Counted from the stretch's first letter, positions 35,104-46,171 are shown. The stretch is DNA of 64,000 nucleotides from Candidatus Galacturonatibacter soehngenii (GCF_008830185.1 NZ_WAGX01000008.1:310001-374000); one strand, 5' to 3'. Program-made: numbers and translations. Notes: a model not told the origin generated them from the letters alone.

Positions 35104-36795
35104 ATGATGAAGAAAATGGCAGCAGCATTATTGACGGCGTCAATGTTGACTGGATTGGTTGGATGTGGGGCATCCTCAGAACCGACTACAGGAGTGCAAA
35201 ACACAGATACTAAGAAAGAAGAAGCATCATCAACAACAGGAGGTGAGGATTACACCTATGGAGTAGACAAAACATTTTACTCACAAGAGCCTGTAAAATA
35301 TTCGATGTTATTTAGTGATCACGAAAATTATCCTTATAAAGAAGATTGGCTTTTATGGAAGGCAATTGAAGAAAAAAGTAATGTTACGTTTGATTTGACT
35401 CTAGTGGCAAGAACGGATTATGAAGATAAAAAATCAGCACTTGTTAATTCAGGATCAGCACCTTACATCATTCCTAAGACATATGATGAAAGAGCTTACG
35501 TATCAAGTGGACAGATTGTTCCAATCAGTGATTGGGTACAATATATGCCAAATTATCAAAAATGCGTAGAAGATTGGAACATGGAAGGTGACTTAACACA
35601 AAAGTTAAGAGAAGACGGTAAATATTATGTGCTTCCAGGTATGTGGGAAGAACAAGGAGCTGGCTACTCTATCATGATACGTAAGGATATATTTGACGCT
35701 GCTGGTGTAGACATACAAGCGTTAGAAAAGGATTGGACTTGGGAAGGATTTTATGATGCATTAAAGCAAGTAAAAGAGTACACAGGTGCGCCATATGTAT
35801 TCTCTGACCAATACCAAGGTGCTTGTACTCTTAACTTAGCAGGAATAGAATATGGAGTAAAAGCAGGACGTCAGGCAAATGGTAGTGACTGGGGACTTCA
35901 AGATGGAACTAAATTTAACTGGGATAAAAAGCAGTATGAATTTGTGGACACAAGTGATAATTTCAAAGAATTGTTAAAGTTTTTCAATAAAATGTATAAA
36001 GATGGTATTTTAGATCCAGAAAGCTTTACGCAAGAAGATGATATGGCAAAAGAAAAATTCTATAGAGGTGAGTCTTATGCGTATGCAGCAAATTTTCAGC
36101 AGTTAGCAGACAATCTTAAAAATGAAAAAGTGCAGGATAAAAACGCAGAACTTTATCTTGTAACGGTACCTGGAGGACCAGCAGGTAACTTAAGACCAGA
36201 ATTATCAAGACTAGAAAATGGAATTATGATTTCTCAGAATGCTCTTGATGATCTTGGAGAAGAAGGCTTTATAAAAATGCTTCGTTTTATTGACTGGTTA
36301 TGGTATTCAAATGAAGGTCAGACTCTTTCACTTTGGGGAGTAGAAGGAACTACATATACGGTAGAAGCAGGAAAAATTGTATTAAATCCTGACATTTATT
36401 TTAACGGCATTAATCCTGATGGAACCAAAAAGTTAAATATTGATTATGGATTTGGTGGTGGTGTATTTGCTTATGGCGGAACACAAGATCTTAGAACTTC
36501 TAAAATGACAGAGGAGGAAGTAAGCTATCTAGAACGCACCAATAGTTCGAGAGAACCACAAAAGATTGATCCTCCTATCCTTTCAAATGAAGATGAAGCA
36601 GAAGAGTTAGAATTAATCAGAGTTCCACTGACTGATTATATAAATACAATGACCATGAGCTTTATCACAGGAACTGCTAATCTTGATACGGATTGGGATG
36701 AGTATGTAAAGACTTGTGAAGCAAAGGGATCGACAAAATACATTGAGTTAGCAAATAAGATCTTTGAAAATAAAAAGAGCCTTCTTGGTTACTAA
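35104..36795 (+). CDS. lplA: ABC solute-binding lipoprotein, LplA type
   Basis: A 563-residue lipoprotein. Signal peptide with lipobox LVGC (lipidated C21), a Thr/Ser-rich linker, and the large family-1 binding fold. It captures oligosaccharides at the outer face of the membrane for the two permeases encoded upstream. The length and three-gene order match aldouronate transport operons. A hairpin follows the gene before the enzyme genes. Confidence 0.92.
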   Translation: MMKKMAAALLTASMLTGLVGCGASSEPTTGVQNTDTKKEEASSTTGGEDYTYGVDKTFYSQEPVKYSMLFSDHENYPYKEDWLLWKAIEEKSNVTFDLTLVARTDYEDKKSALVNSGSAPYIIPKTYDERAYVSSGQIVPISDWVQYMPNYQKCVEDWNMEGDLTQKLREDGKYYVLPGMWEEQGAGYSIMIRKDIFDAAGVDIQALEKDWTWEGFYDALKQVKEYTGAPYVFSDQYQGACTLNLAGIEYGVKAGRQANGSDWGLQDGTKFNWDKKQYEFVDTSDNFKELLKFFNKMYKDGILDPESFTQEDDMAKEKFYRGESYAYAANFQQLADNLKNEKVQDKNAELYLVTVPGGPAGNLRPELSRLENGIMISQNALDDLGEEGFIKMLRFIDWLWYSNEGQTLSLWGVEGTTYTVEAGKIVLNPDIYFNGINPDGTKKLNIDYGFGGGVFAYGGTQDLRTSKMTEEEVSYLERTNSSREPQKIDPPILSNEDEAEELELIRVPLTDYINTMTMSFITGTANLDTDWDEYVKTCEAKGSTKYIELANKIFENKKSLLGY

Positions 36796-36824
36796 TTGGT
36801 AGCATCTGGCTATAAAGCAATAAT

Positions 36825-36860
36825 AAGGGTTCAAGCAAATGCTTTGAACCCTTACTTATA
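36825..36860 (+). terminator. intra-operon hairpin after the binding protein
   Basis: AAGGGTTCAA (36825-36834) and TTGAACCCTT (36844-36853) form a perfect 10-bp stem, followed by a weak T run (ACTTAT). It probably lets some transcripts through and stabilises the binding-protein mRNA, so that the importer is made in excess of the enzymes. Confidence 0.7.
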
Positions 36861-36900
36861 TAAATAAAAATGAAAAATATGAGTAAGGATGGGTGATAAC

Positions 36901-39069
36901 ATGAGTGGTACACCATTTAACAAAAAGAGAGAACAATTTCTAGAACAGGCAAAAAAATTAGTAGAACAAATGACATTAGAAGAAAAAGTTTTTCAAACGC
37001 TACATAGTGCCCCAGCCATTGAAAGATTGGGAATTAAGTCTTATAACTGGTGGAATGAAGCACTACATGGCGTAGCAAGGGCAGGTGTAGCAACTTTATT
37101 TCCACAGGCAATTGGATTGGCAGCATCATTTGATGAAGATTTGCTAGAAGAAGTTGCGGATGTAATTTCAACAGAAGGCAGAGCCAAATTTAATATGCAG
37201 CAAAAATATAATGACACAGATATATATAAAGGTTTAACCTTTTGGGCTCCAAATGTTAATATTTTCCGCGATCCAAGATGGGGAAGAGGGCATGAAACCT
37301 ATGGAGAAGATCCATTCTTAACTTCTAGACTTGCAGTAAAATTTATCAAAGCGATGCAAGGTGATGGAGAATTTATGAAAACAGCAGCTTGTGCAAAGCA
37401 TTTTGCAGTTCATTCTGGCCCAGAAGATATCAGACATAGCTTTGATGCGATTGCTTCTATTCAAGATATGCATGAAACGTATCTTCCAGCTTTTAGAGCC
37501 TGTGTTGAGGAAGCGCAAGTAGAAGCAGTCATGGGAGCGTACAATAGAACCAATGGAGAACCTTGCTGTGGCAGTAAGACTTTGTTGCAAGATATTCTTC
37601 GAACGGAATGGAATTTTAAAGGGCATGTAGTAAGTGATTGCTGGGCCATTAAAGATTTCCATGAGCATCACAAAGTAACAAACAGTCCAGTTGAATCAGT
37701 TGCTTTGGCAATGAATAATGGTTGTGATTTAAATTGCGGAAACATTTTTATCTATTTGAAAAAAGCAGTGGAAGATGGTTTAGTAGAAGAATCAAGACTA
37801 GATGAAGCCGTTGTAAACTTATTTGTAACAAGAATGAAGTTAGGACTATTTGAAAAAGAAACAGAATTTGATCATATTGACTTTGAAGTAGTGGATAATA
37901 AAGATTATTGTAATTTTAACAAAGAAGTTTCCAAAAAAACAATTGTGCTATTAAAAAATGAAAATCATTTATTGCCGCTTCAAAAGGATAAGTTAAAAAC
38001 AATTGGCGTAATTGGACCAAATGCAAATAATAGAAGAGCATTGGTTGGTAACTATGAAGGAACTGCTTCTGAATATGTTACAGTACTAGAAGGAATCAAA
38101 GAGTACGTTGGTGAGGATATCAGAGTGTTTTATTCAGAAGGCTGTCATATGCATAAAGAGCGTGTAGGCGGACTTGGATTAAGGAATGATAGATTAGCGG
38201 AAATAAAGGCGGTATGTGAAAAAAGTGACGTTGTAATTGCTTGCATGGGGCTTGACTCAGGATTAGAAGGAGAAGAAGGAGATCAGGGAAATGAATTTGC
38301 AAGTGGTGATAAGGCATCTCTTAAGCTTCCAGGCATACAAGAAGAAGTGTTAAAAGCAATTTATGAAAGTGGAAAGCCTACCGTATTAATATTATTATCG
38401 GGAAGTGCTTTAGCAATAAATTTTGCGGATGAACATATTCCAGCAATTATTCAAGGCTGGTATCCAGGAGCACAAGGTGGAAATGCAATTGCCGAGGTGT
38501 TATTTGGCGAGGCTTCACCAGAAGGTAAGCTTCCTGTTACTTTCTACAAATCAACAGAGGAATTACCAGAGTTTACAGATTACTCAATGAGCAATCGAAC
38601 CTATCGTTATATGAAAGAGGAGGCTTTATATCCATTTGGTTATGGACTATCATATACAGATATCAATGTAACAAAAGTAATGGTAGATCAACAAGAAATC
38701 AGTAAAGACAATACGTTGGTATTTACTGCAACGATTAAGAATGAAGGACAAATGGCAGGTGCAGAAGCAATACAGTTATATATTAAATGTGAGAAAGAGG
38801 ACGCACCAAACTTCTCTTTAAAAGGATTGAAAAAGGTACATTTACAACCAAATGAAGAAACACAAGTTGTCTTTACCTTGGATGCAACTGCATTTGGCTT
38901 ATATGATGAAGAAGCGTACTTAAAGTTATATAAAGGAAATTATCAGGTTTATATAGGTACATCACAACCTGATCAAAGAAGTATGAAATTAACAGGGAAA
39001 AAACCGATTTCCACAATCGTGAAATGTTTAAATGATGAGGTGTTATATCATCCGTCTATCTACGAATAG
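36901..39069 (+). CDS. GH3-family beta-glycosidase (beta-xylosidase/glucosidase)
   Basis: A 722-residue GH3 enzyme with an N-terminal TIM barrel (nucleophile Asp in VVSDCW, about D246), KHFAVHSGPEDIRH with the conserved His, an alpha/beta sandwich with GPNANNRRALVGNY, and a C-terminal fibronectin-like domain from about 600. The start at 36901 follows AAGGATGGGTGAT. No signal peptide. The WNEALHGVARAG and GPEDIRH sequences favour the beta-xylosidase side of the family, in keeping with its glucuronidase neighbour, but glucosidase is possible. Confidence 0.9.
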   Translation: MSGTPFNKKREQFLEQAKKLVEQMTLEEKVFQTLHSAPAIERLGIKSYNWWNEALHGVARAGVATLFPQAIGLAASFDEDLLEEVADVISTEGRAKFNMQQKYNDTDIYKGLTFWAPNVNIFRDPRWGRGHETYGEDPFLTSRLAVKFIKAMQGDGEFMKTAACAKHFAVHSGPEDIRHSFDAIASIQDMHETYLPAFRACVEEAQVEAVMGAYNRTNGEPCCGSKTLLQDILRTEWNFKGHVVSDCWAIKDFHEHHKVTNSPVESVALAMNNGCDLNCGNIFIYLKKAVEDGLVEESRLDEAVVNLFVTRMKLGLFEKETEFDHIDFEVVDNKDYCNFNKEVSKKTIVLLKNENHLLPLQKDKLKTIGVIGPNANNRRALVGNYEGTASEYVTVLEGIKEYVGEDIRVFYSEGCHMHKERVGGLGLRNDRLAEIKAVCEKSDVVIACMGLDSGLEGEEGDQGNEFASGDKASLKLPGIQEEVLKAIYESGKPTVLILLSGSALAINFADEHIPAIIQGWYPGAQGGNAIAEVLFGEASPEGKLPVTFYKSTEELPEFTDYSMSNRTYRYMKEEALYPFGYGLSYTDINVTKVMVDQQEISKDNTLVFTATIKNEGQMAGAEAIQLYIKCEKEDAPNFSLKGLKKVHLQPNEETQVVFTLDATAFGLYDEEAYLKLYKGNYQVYIGTSQPDQRSMKLTGKKPISTIVKCLNDEVLYHPSIYE

Positions 39070-39081
39070 GAGAGTTTTGTT

Positions 39082-41064
39082 ATGAGTTGGGAACAAGCAT
39101 GGTTAAAGTATCAAGCTGTAAAGGGCTACTTGGATGAAGCGTATTTTAAGGAAGTGTATACGTTAGAAGAGGGAAAAATAATTGAAAATGCTTTGGCAGA
39201 GCTGCGACTTGCCACCAATAAGATGTTTGGTGCTGCGATAGAAAGAGTCAATCACCTTCCAACCAAGGGAATTCATTTGAGCCTGGTATCAAAGGAATGT
39301 TTAGCAAAAGAAGGATTTCAATTAGAAGAAAAAAATGGGTTGATTGCTATTATGGCAAATACGCAGATAGGGCTTTTGTATGGAGTATATGAATTACTTC
39401 GTAGAGTTGCTTGCAAAAATAAAATGGCTTTGCTTTCCCTCACACGAGTTCCTGACAAAGAACTACGTATGCTAAACCATTGGGATAATATAGATGGCAG
39501 TATTGAAAGAGGTTATTCGGGGGATTCGTTCTTTTTTGAAAACAAACAAATTGTTGTCAACGAAAGAACGCGTGATTATGCTCGCTTGTTAGCTAGCGTT
39601 GGTATTAATGCCACTGTTATTAACAATGTAAACGTAAAACAAGAGGCAACAGAGTTTATAACAAATACCTATTTTGAAAGTTTAAAGAAATTAGTTGAGT
39701 TATTTGATTCCTACGGAATAAAGTTATTCTTAAGCCTTAATTATGCAGCGTGTATGGAACTTGGTGGACTAAAAAGTGCAGATCCGCTTGATGAAACCGT
39801 TATCGCATGGTGGCATGAACGAATGAAACTTGTCTATCAGGAATTACCGACTCTTGGTGGTTTTTTGGTTAAGGCAGATTCAGAAGGTAGACCTGGGCCG
39901 TTTACCTATGGAAGAAATCAAGCAGATGGTGCCAATATGCTCGCAAAAGCGATAGCGCCATACAATGGAATTATCATTTGGAGATGTTTTGTATATAATT
40001 GTCAACAAGATTGGAGAGATAGGACGATTGATCGTGCGAGAGCTGCGTATGACTATTTTTATGAACTAGATGGAGCCTTTCTTGATAATGTGATATTGCA
40101 GATTAAAAATGGTCCGCTGGATTTCCAAGTAAGAGAGCCTTTTATGCCGCTTTTTGGAAAATTAAAAAAGACCAATCATATTATGGAGGTTCAGATTGCG
40201 CAAGAATATACGGGACAGCAAATCGATTTGTGTTATTTGATTCCTTGGTTTAAAGAACTACTTGATTCAAGAACTTATTGTGGTGAAGAAAATGACACCA
40301 TAAAGGACTTGTTAAAAGGAAAATGCTGCAATCATTTTGGAAGAGGAATTGCTGCCGTTGCCAATACTGGAAATAGTGAGAATTGGACAGGAAATGATTT
40401 GGCAGCAGCAAACTTTTATGGATTTGGTAGATTGGCTTGGGATAGTGAACTTACTTCAGAGGAAATAGCCAAAGAATGGATTTGTCAGACATTTCCAGAT
40501 GAAGAAGAAGTACTAGATACAGTTTCAAGATTGCTTCTTATGTCTTGGAACACGTATGAAAAATACACAGCACCCCTTGGAATAGGCTTTATGGTGACCC
40601 CTCATTATCATTATGGCCCTAATATAGACGGATATGAGTATTCGAGATGGGGAACATATCATAGAGCAGATCACTTTGGAATTGGAGTTGACAGGACAAA
40701 AAAAGGAACGGGATATGCCTCTTTGTATTATCCACCATTATCACAGATGTATGAAAACGTGGATACTTGTCCAGATGAGTTGTTGCTGTTTTTTCATCAT
40801 GTTTCCTATAATCATATACTACAGAATAAAAATACAGTAATTCAACATATCTATGATACCCATTTTGAAGGGGTAAAAGATGTGGAAAGGATGATTCAAA
40901 TGTGGAAGGGATTAGAGCATAAGTTACCTTCCAAAGAATTTCATCGCGTAGAAGCATGTTTTCACAAGCAGCTTGATAATGCAAAAGAATGGTGCGATCA
41001 AATTAATTCCTATTTCTATAGAAAAAGTGCAATCAACGATAAGCGTGGAAGGAAAATCTATTAG
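39082..41064 (+). CDS. aguA: GH67 alpha-glucuronidase
   Basis: A 660-residue enzyme with the family signature LNHWDNIDGSIERGYSG near residue 131 and the KADSEGRPGPFTYGRNQADG segment with catalytic carboxylates. It removes (4-O-methyl)glucuronic acid from the non-reducing end of xylo-oligosaccharides. It starts 12 bp after the GH3 stop, with AGGAG before the ATG. No signal peptide, so it acts on imported aldouronates inside the cell. This gene is the best single evidence that the locus handles glucuronoxylan. Confidence 0.95.
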   Translation: MSWEQAWLKYQAVKGYLDEAYFKEVYTLEEGKIIENALAELRLATNKMFGAAIERVNHLPTKGIHLSLVSKECLAKEGFQLEEKNGLIAIMANTQIGLLYGVYELLRRVACKNKMALLSLTRVPDKELRMLNHWDNIDGSIERGYSGDSFFFENKQIVVNERTRDYARLLASVGINATVINNVNVKQEATEFITNTYFESLKKLVELFDSYGIKLFLSLNYAACMELGGLKSADPLDETVIAWWHERMKLVYQELPTLGGFLVKADSEGRPGPFTYGRNQADGANMLAKAIAPYNGIIIWRCFVYNCQQDWRDRTIDRARAAYDYFYELDGAFLDNVILQIKNGPLDFQVREPFMPLFGKLKKTNHIMEVQIAQEYTGQQIDLCYLIPWFKELLDSRTYCGEENDTIKDLLKGKCCNHFGRGIAAVANTGNSENWTGNDLAAANFYGFGRLAWDSELTSEEIAKEWICQTFPDEEEVLDTVSRLLLMSWNTYEKYTAPLGIGFMVTPHYHYGPNIDGYEYSRWGTYHRADHFGIGVDRTKKGTGYASLYYPPLSQMYENVDTCPDELLLFFHHVSYNHILQNKNTVIQHIYDTHFEGVKDVERMIQMWKGLEHKLPSKEFHRVEACFHKQLDNAKEWCDQINSYFYRKSAINDKRGRKIY

Positions 41065-41086
41065 CAAAGTTTAAGGGGGAATTAAC

Positions 41087-42640
41087 ATGCAGTTATCAAG
41101 CATCTTTAGCAATGGAATGGTTATTCAGCGAAATAAGCCAATTATGATAAAGGGCTATGCATATGGAAATCTAGTGACAGTTACATTTGCAGGAAAAACA
41201 TATCAAACGCAGATATTAAAAGAGTCTTACTTTGAGCTAGAGCTGCCGCCAATGGAAGCAGGTGGCCCATATGAGATGGTGCTCTATGACGGGGATAGAA
41301 CTGTAATTTCAGACATAATGATAGGGGATGTTTATGTACTTGGAGGACAGTCGAATATGGAACTGCCTATCATACGTACGATGGATGTTTCTGCGAATGA
41401 CGTAGCTAATGTAAAGGAACCCAACATTCGTATGTTTGAGGTAGCAAAGGAATACAACTTTCAAGGACCAGAAAAAGTCCTTGAAAGTGGAAGCTGGATA
41501 AAGGTAGACGAAAAAAGTGTACTTAATTTTAGTGCAGTGGGATATTTTTTAGCAGTGAATCTTTATGAGGCTTACAAAGTTCCAGTTGGGCTTATCCAAA
41601 CAGCAGTTGGGGGAACGCCGATTGAGGCATGGTTAAGTGAAGAGTCACTAATGGAAATGGGGTTATGTAAAGAGCAATTACAAAGAAATAAGGACATTGA
41701 ATGGGTAAATAACACAATTGAGTCGGATAATAAGAGGATTGCAAAGTGGCATAAAACAATGAGAGAGAAGGATCTTGGCATCAAAAAGGGATGGCATAAA
41801 AAAGACCAAGTGCAAGCATTCACAAAACATTGTATCATACCAGGAATGTGGGAGAATACAGATCTGGAAGACTATAAAGGGAGTGTCTGGTTTACAAAGG
41901 AATTTGAAGTGCCAAATACTTGGAGAGAAAAAGAGGTATTGCTAAGGCTTGGAGCAATTATCGATGGCGATGAAACATATGTAAACGGAGTATTGGTAGG
42001 ACATACGGATTATCGCTATCCACCACGAAAATATTTATTACCGCCAGGTTTGCTTTGTGAAGGTAAAAATAGAGTCACAATTCGTATGTTTAGCGATGCG
42101 CAACCTGGAGGTTTTATGCCAGGGAAAAAATATGGTTTGGAGTACCAAGATGAATTTATTTCTTTAGAGGGAGAATGGAAGTATGAAATAGGTGCACCAA
42201 TGCAACGTCTTGAGCCACAGACATTTTTTCAATATGAGCCAGCGGGCGTATACAATAAGATGATTGCTCCGCTTAAAGATTTAGGCATTCGTGCAATATT
42301 ATATTATCAAGGAGAATCTAATACCAAAGATCCTGTGGGCTATGCAGATAAAATGGAGAAAATGATACAAGTTTGGCGAAAGAACTTTCGAAAAGAAGAA
42401 ACGCCATTTATCTATGTAGCACTTCCTCTCTTTACAGATGGAAAAGAGGGTGAGCCTGATGTAAATTGGCAAGAACTGCGTCTAGAACAAAAAAAGGCAC
42501 TTCGTGTTTCGAATACGGCCATGGTCGATGCATATGATCTAGGAGAATATAACGATTTACATCCGCAAAATAAAAAGGAACTTGGTAAAAGATTAGCGTT
42601 TGCTGTAAGAAAGTTAATATTTGGGGAGAATATCAACTAA
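41087..42640 (+). CDS. SGNH-type carbohydrate esterase (sialate O-acetylesterase-like)
   Basis: A 517-residue esterase with the nucleophile Ser89 in GGQSNME, TAVGGTPIEAWLS for the oxyanion hole, and Asp/His in DLHPQNKKELG near the C-terminus. A jelly-roll sugar-binding domain (about 270-340, VLLRLGAIIDGDETYVNGV) is inserted between the catalytic parts. In this setting deacetylation of xylo-oligosaccharides is more likely than of sialic acid. No signal peptide. Last gene of the importer operon. Confidence 0.88.
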   Translation: MQLSSIFSNGMVIQRNKPIMIKGYAYGNLVTVTFAGKTYQTQILKESYFELELPPMEAGGPYEMVLYDGDRTVISDIMIGDVYVLGGQSNMELPIIRTMDVSANDVANVKEPNIRMFEVAKEYNFQGPEKVLESGSWIKVDEKSVLNFSAVGYFLAVNLYEAYKVPVGLIQTAVGGTPIEAWLSEESLMEMGLCKEQLQRNKDIEWVNNTIESDNKRIAKWHKTMREKDLGIKKGWHKKDQVQAFTKHCIIPGMWENTDLEDYKGSVWFTKEFEVPNTWREKEVLLRLGAIIDGDETYVNGVLVGHTDYRYPPRKYLLPPGLLCEGKNRVTIRMFSDAQPGGFMPGKKYGLEYQDEFISLEGEWKYEIGAPMQRLEPQTFFQYEPAGVYNKMIAPLKDLGIRAILYYQGESNTKDPVGYADKMEKMIQVWRKNFRKEETPFIYVALPLFTDGKEGEPDVNWQELRLEQKKALRVSNTAMVDAYDLGEYNDLHPQNKKELGKRLAFAVRKLIFGENIN

Positions 42641-42702
42641 ATGAATGAATGAAAAAGAACAAGAGATAGTGCAATGCATGATCTCTTGTTCTTTTATTTG
42701 TA

Positions 42703-43692
42703 TTAAGAAAGAGCTGGTGATGTAGAATCACGGATTACAAATTCAGGACGAAGTTCAATTCTGCTAATATGAATGTTGTGAATTAAGCTATCCAAAAGTA
42801 CAAAAGCACTATTGCCAAGTTCCGTTCGATTTTGACGGATGGTAGTTAAAGACGGGGTAAGATACTTGGCTAGAGGGATATCATCGTATCCAATGACACT
42901 GATATCTTTTGGAACTTGCAGGTTTTTTAAGCTTAATTCTTTCATTACTCCAGAGGCGATTAAGTCGCTTGCACATAAAATTGCAGTTGCACCGTGTTTT
43001 AGAAATGATTCTACATGGTCTTTTGCGCAATCTTCGTTAAAATTTCCATAAGCAATTAGACTTTCAAAAGGAGTAAGCTGTGCATGCTCCATAGCTTGCA
43101 AAAAGGCATCTTGCCGTTTTTGGGTAATCATTGAATTCTTGGTACCATTTAAAAAAGCAATTTTTCTATGGTTTAAAGATTTTAGATGTAAAATTGCGTT
43201 TTTGATACCTTCATAATTATCCGTACCGACATAACCTACATGCTTGTTATCCGCAATAAAATTATCGAGTAATACAGTCGGAACTTTCGTATGGTCTAAT
43301 TGTTTTACATAATCATCATGAAGTTCAAATCCTAACAAAAAGGCTCCAAGGTAGCCGTTTTTTAACATAAAGGTATCATATTGTTCCTTTGTCTGAAGGG
43401 TAAGATTGGTTGGAATTATTGTTACTTCATAATTTTTCCTAGCAGCCGCACGTTCAAACCCAGAAATGATTTCATAGCCAAATTGATCAATGGATTCATA
43501 GTTCATGTTTTCGACCATAATACAGATTTTTTTATCAAACTGCATTGTTTTTGGTTTGTAGCCCAATTCAACTGCGGTGTCTAGTACTGCTTGACGCATT
43601 GATTCACTAATATCACTTGCACCATTTAATCCCTTTGATACAGTTCCTGGTGAAATTCCTAATTTATTTGCAATATCTCTAATTGTAGCCAT
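42703..43692 (-). CDS. LacI-family repressor
   Basis: A 329-residue LacI protein. The HTH is at the start (MATIRDIANKLGISPGTVSK), the hinge follows at about 50, and the periplasmic-binding-like sugar sensor covers 60-329. Convergent with the enzyme operon and divergent from glycogen phosphorylase. An inverted repeat with a LacI-type core lies directly upstream, so it is probably autoregulated; the same core occurs before the AraC gene. Confidence 0.92.
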   Translation of the reverse strand: MATIRDIANKLGISPGTVSKGLNGASDISESMRQAVLDTAVELGYKPKTMQFDKKICIMVENMNYESIDQFGYEIISGFERAAARKNYEVTIIPTNLTLQTKEQYDTFMLKNGYLGAFLLGFELHDDYVKQLDHTKVPTVLLDNFIADNKHVGYVGTDNYEGIKNAILHLKSLNHRKIAFLNGTKNSMITQKRQDAFLQAMEHAQLTPFESLIAYGNFNEDCAKDHVESFLKHGATAILCASDLIASGVMKELSLKNLQVPKDISVIGYDDIPLAKYLTPSLTTIRQNRTELGNSAFVLLDSLIHNIHISRIELRPEFVIRDSTSPALS

Positions 43693-43711
43693 TGTGCCTC
43701 CTAAAATTAAA

Positions 43712-43742
43712 TTTTACAGTTTAGTTAAACACAAAACTGTAA
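43712..43742. promoter_or_regulatory. LacI operator region
   Basis: TTTACAGTTT (43712-43721) and AAACTGTAAA (43733-43742) form a perfect 10-bp inverted repeat 11 bp apart. Inside it lies GTTTAGTTAAAC (43718-43729), a typical LacI-family core. It is 20 bases from the repressor's start. Confidence 0.75.
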
Positions 43743-43809
43743 ACAATGGTGGGTATAAGATGTATAAAACGATACATAAATATAAATAAAGAACAAAAGG
43801 TTTTGCTAG

Positions 43810-43838
43810 TTGACAATATATCATAAAAGTGATAATAT
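43810..43838 (+). promoter_or_regulatory. promoter of glycogen phosphorylase
   Basis: TTGACA (43810-43815), a 17-bp spacer and TAATAT (43833-43838), 71 bases upstream of the start codon. Confidence 0.75.
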
Positions 43839-43909
43839 TTCAATATATGTTTCGAAAAGTTTCGAAAAAGTTACTATAAAGCTGATGAAAAAGTTATAGG
43901 GAGGTTTCA

Positions 43910-46171
43910 ATGGAAGAAAAGATATTACAAGAGATTGTAGCAAAAAGATATGGAAAAAGTATAGCATCGTGTAGCAATGAAGAATTATACTTTGCATTGT
44001 TAGAGCTGACGAAGAAAGTAATACAGACAAAGAAAAGAAATACGGGAGAGAAAAAGCTTTATTACATATCGGCTGAATTCCTGATTGGAAAGCTTTTGTC
44101 AAACAACTTAATCAATCTTCAAATATTTGATGATGTAGGGGATATTTTGAAAAAGAATGGGAAAAGTCTAGAAGAAATTGAAGAGATTGAACCAGAACCA
44201 TCACTTGGTAATGGTGGACTTGGAAGATTAGCTGCATGCTTTTTAGATTCTATAGCGACGCTAGGATTAAATGGAGATGGGATTGGTTTGAATTACCATT
44301 TTGGGTTATTTAAGCAAGAGTTTGAGAATCATATGCAAAAAGAGACCATCAATCCTTGGATACAAAAAGAAAGCTGGCTAAATAAAACGAATATTACTTA
44401 TGAAGTCCCATTTAAGGATTTTACGGCAGTATCTAGGCTGTACGAAATAGACGTAACGGGCTATCAAAATGGATGTAATAAATTAAGATTATTTGATATT
44501 GAGACAATTGATGAATCGCTTGTATCAAAAGGTATTTCCTTTGCTAAAGAAGAGATAGCAAAGAATTTAACTCTATTTTTATATCCAGATGATAGTGATA
44601 CAAATGGGTTATTGCTACGAATTTATCAGCAGTATTTTATGGTAAGTAATGCAGCACAACTTATTTTGGAAGAATGTATACAGGCAGGTTATAACCTTGA
44701 CAAATTACAAGAACATGTAGTCATTCAAATAAATGATACACATCCATCTCTTGTCATTCCAGAGTTGATACGTTTATTAATGGAAAAAGGAATAACAATG
44801 GACCGCGCTATTTCGATTGTGTCTAAAACTTGTGCCTATACAAATCATACGATATTAGCAGAAGCTTTGGAAAAATGGCCACTTGACTATCTAAAGAAAG
44901 TAGTACCACACTTATTACCAATTATCATAGAATTGGATAGACGAGTAAAGGAAAAGTATCAGGATCCTAAGGTTGCCATTATAGATAAGGAAAATAGAGC
45001 CCATATGGCCCATATGGACATTCATTATGGATTTAGTGTAAATGGAGTTGCAGCTCTTCATACGAACATTTTAGTAGAAGAGGAACTCAATGCATTTTAT
45101 CAAATATATCCAGAGAAATTTAATAATAAAACAAACGGAATTACATTTAGAAGATGGCTCATGCATTGCAATCAACCTCTGACAAGATTCATTGAAGAAT
45201 TAATTGGAGATGAATTTAAAAAGGATGCTACCAGACTTCAGGAGCTTTTGGATTTTACTGAGGATAAACAAGTACTAAATAGACTTGATGCAATCAAGTA
45301 CGAAAATAAAGTAGCACTTAAGAAATATTTAATGGAGACACAAGGAATTGAAATAAATGAGAATTCAATATTTGATATTCAAATAAAACGTCTGCATGAA
45401 TATAAACGTCAGCAAATGAATGTACTTTATATTATTTATAAATATTTAGAGATTAAAAAAGGTAAACTTCCAAAACAGCCAATTACCATGATTTTTGGTG
45501 CAAAAGCAGCACCAGCATATGTGATTGCAAAGGATATCATACATGTGATATTATGTTTACAAGAGTTAATCAATCAGGATTTGGATGTAAGCCCTTATTT
45601 AAAAGTGGTTATGGTTGAGAATTATAACGTAACCAAAGCGGCTAAGTTGATACCTGCGTGTGATATATCCGAACAAATTTCTCTTGCCTCAAAAGAAGCC
45701 TCTGGTACAGGCAATATGAAATTTATGCTAAATGGAGCAATTACACTTGGTACAGAAGATGGAGCAAATGTAGAAATTCATCAGCTGGTTGGTGATGAAA
45801 ATATTTATATATTTGGTGCCAAAAGTGAAGATGTAATAAACCATTATAGAAATAAGGATTATGTAGCCAGAGACTATTATGAAAACGATCCACTTATTCA
45901 CGAACTGGTTGAATTTATATTAAGTAGAGATATGCTTTTAATCGGAGAAAAGAAGAATTTAATTCGGTTATATCAGGAGCTAATTAACAAAGATTGGTTT
46001 ATGACCTTACTTGATATCAAAGATTATATTAAGACAAAAGATCAAATGATAGAGGATTATTCGGATAGAGAGAAATGGAATAAAAAAGCGCTCATTAATA
46101 TTGCAAATGCGGGATTTTTCTCATCGGATCGAACCATTGAACAATACAACGAAGAGATTTGGAAACTTTAG
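43910..46171 (+). CDS. glgP: glycogen/starch (alpha-glucan) phosphorylase
   Basis: A 753-residue GT35 enzyme. The PLP lysine lies in [14 protein letters not shown] near residue 605, and the N-terminal [14 protein letters not shown] and INDTHPS segments are hallmarks. It releases glucose-1-phosphate from alpha-1,4-glucans. GGGAGG precedes the ATG. The LacI-type gene 29 bp downstream is in the same unit, so carbohydrate supply probably controls it. Confidence 0.95.
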   Translation: MEEKILQEIVAKRYGKSIASCSNEELYFALLELTKKVIQTKKRNTGEKKLYYISAEFLIGKLLSNNLINLQIFDDVGDILKKNGKSLEEIEEIEPEPSLGNGGLGRLAACFLDSIATLGLNGDGIGLNYHFGLFKQEFENHMQKETINPWIQKESWLNKTNITYEVPFKDFTAVSRLYEIDVTGYQNGCNKLRLFDIETIDESLVSKGISFAKEEIAKNLTLFLYPDDSDTNGLLLRIYQQYFMVSNAAQLILEECIQAGYNLDKLQEHVVIQINDTHPSLVIPELIRLLMEKGITMDRAISIVSKTCAYTNHTILAEALEKWPLDYLKKVVPHLLPIIIELDRRVKEKYQDPKVAIIDKENRAHMAHMDIHYGFSVNGVAALHTNILVEEELNAFYQIYPEKFNNKTNGITFRRWLMHCNQPLTRFIEELIGDEFKKDATRLQELLDFTEDKQVLNRLDAIKYENKVALKKYLMETQGIEINENSIFDIQIKRLHEYKRQQMNVLYIIYKYLEIKKGKLPKQPITMIFGAKAAPAYVIAKDIIHVILCLQELINQDLDVSPYLKVVMVENYNVTKAAKLIPACDISEQISLASKEASGTGNMKFMLNGAITLGTEDGANVEIHQLVGDENIYIFGAKSEDVINHYRNKDYVARDYYENDPLIHELVEFILSRDMLLIGEKKNLIRLYQELINKDWFMTLLDIKDYIKTKDQMIEDYSDREKWNKKALINIANAGFFSSDRTIEQYNEEIWKL

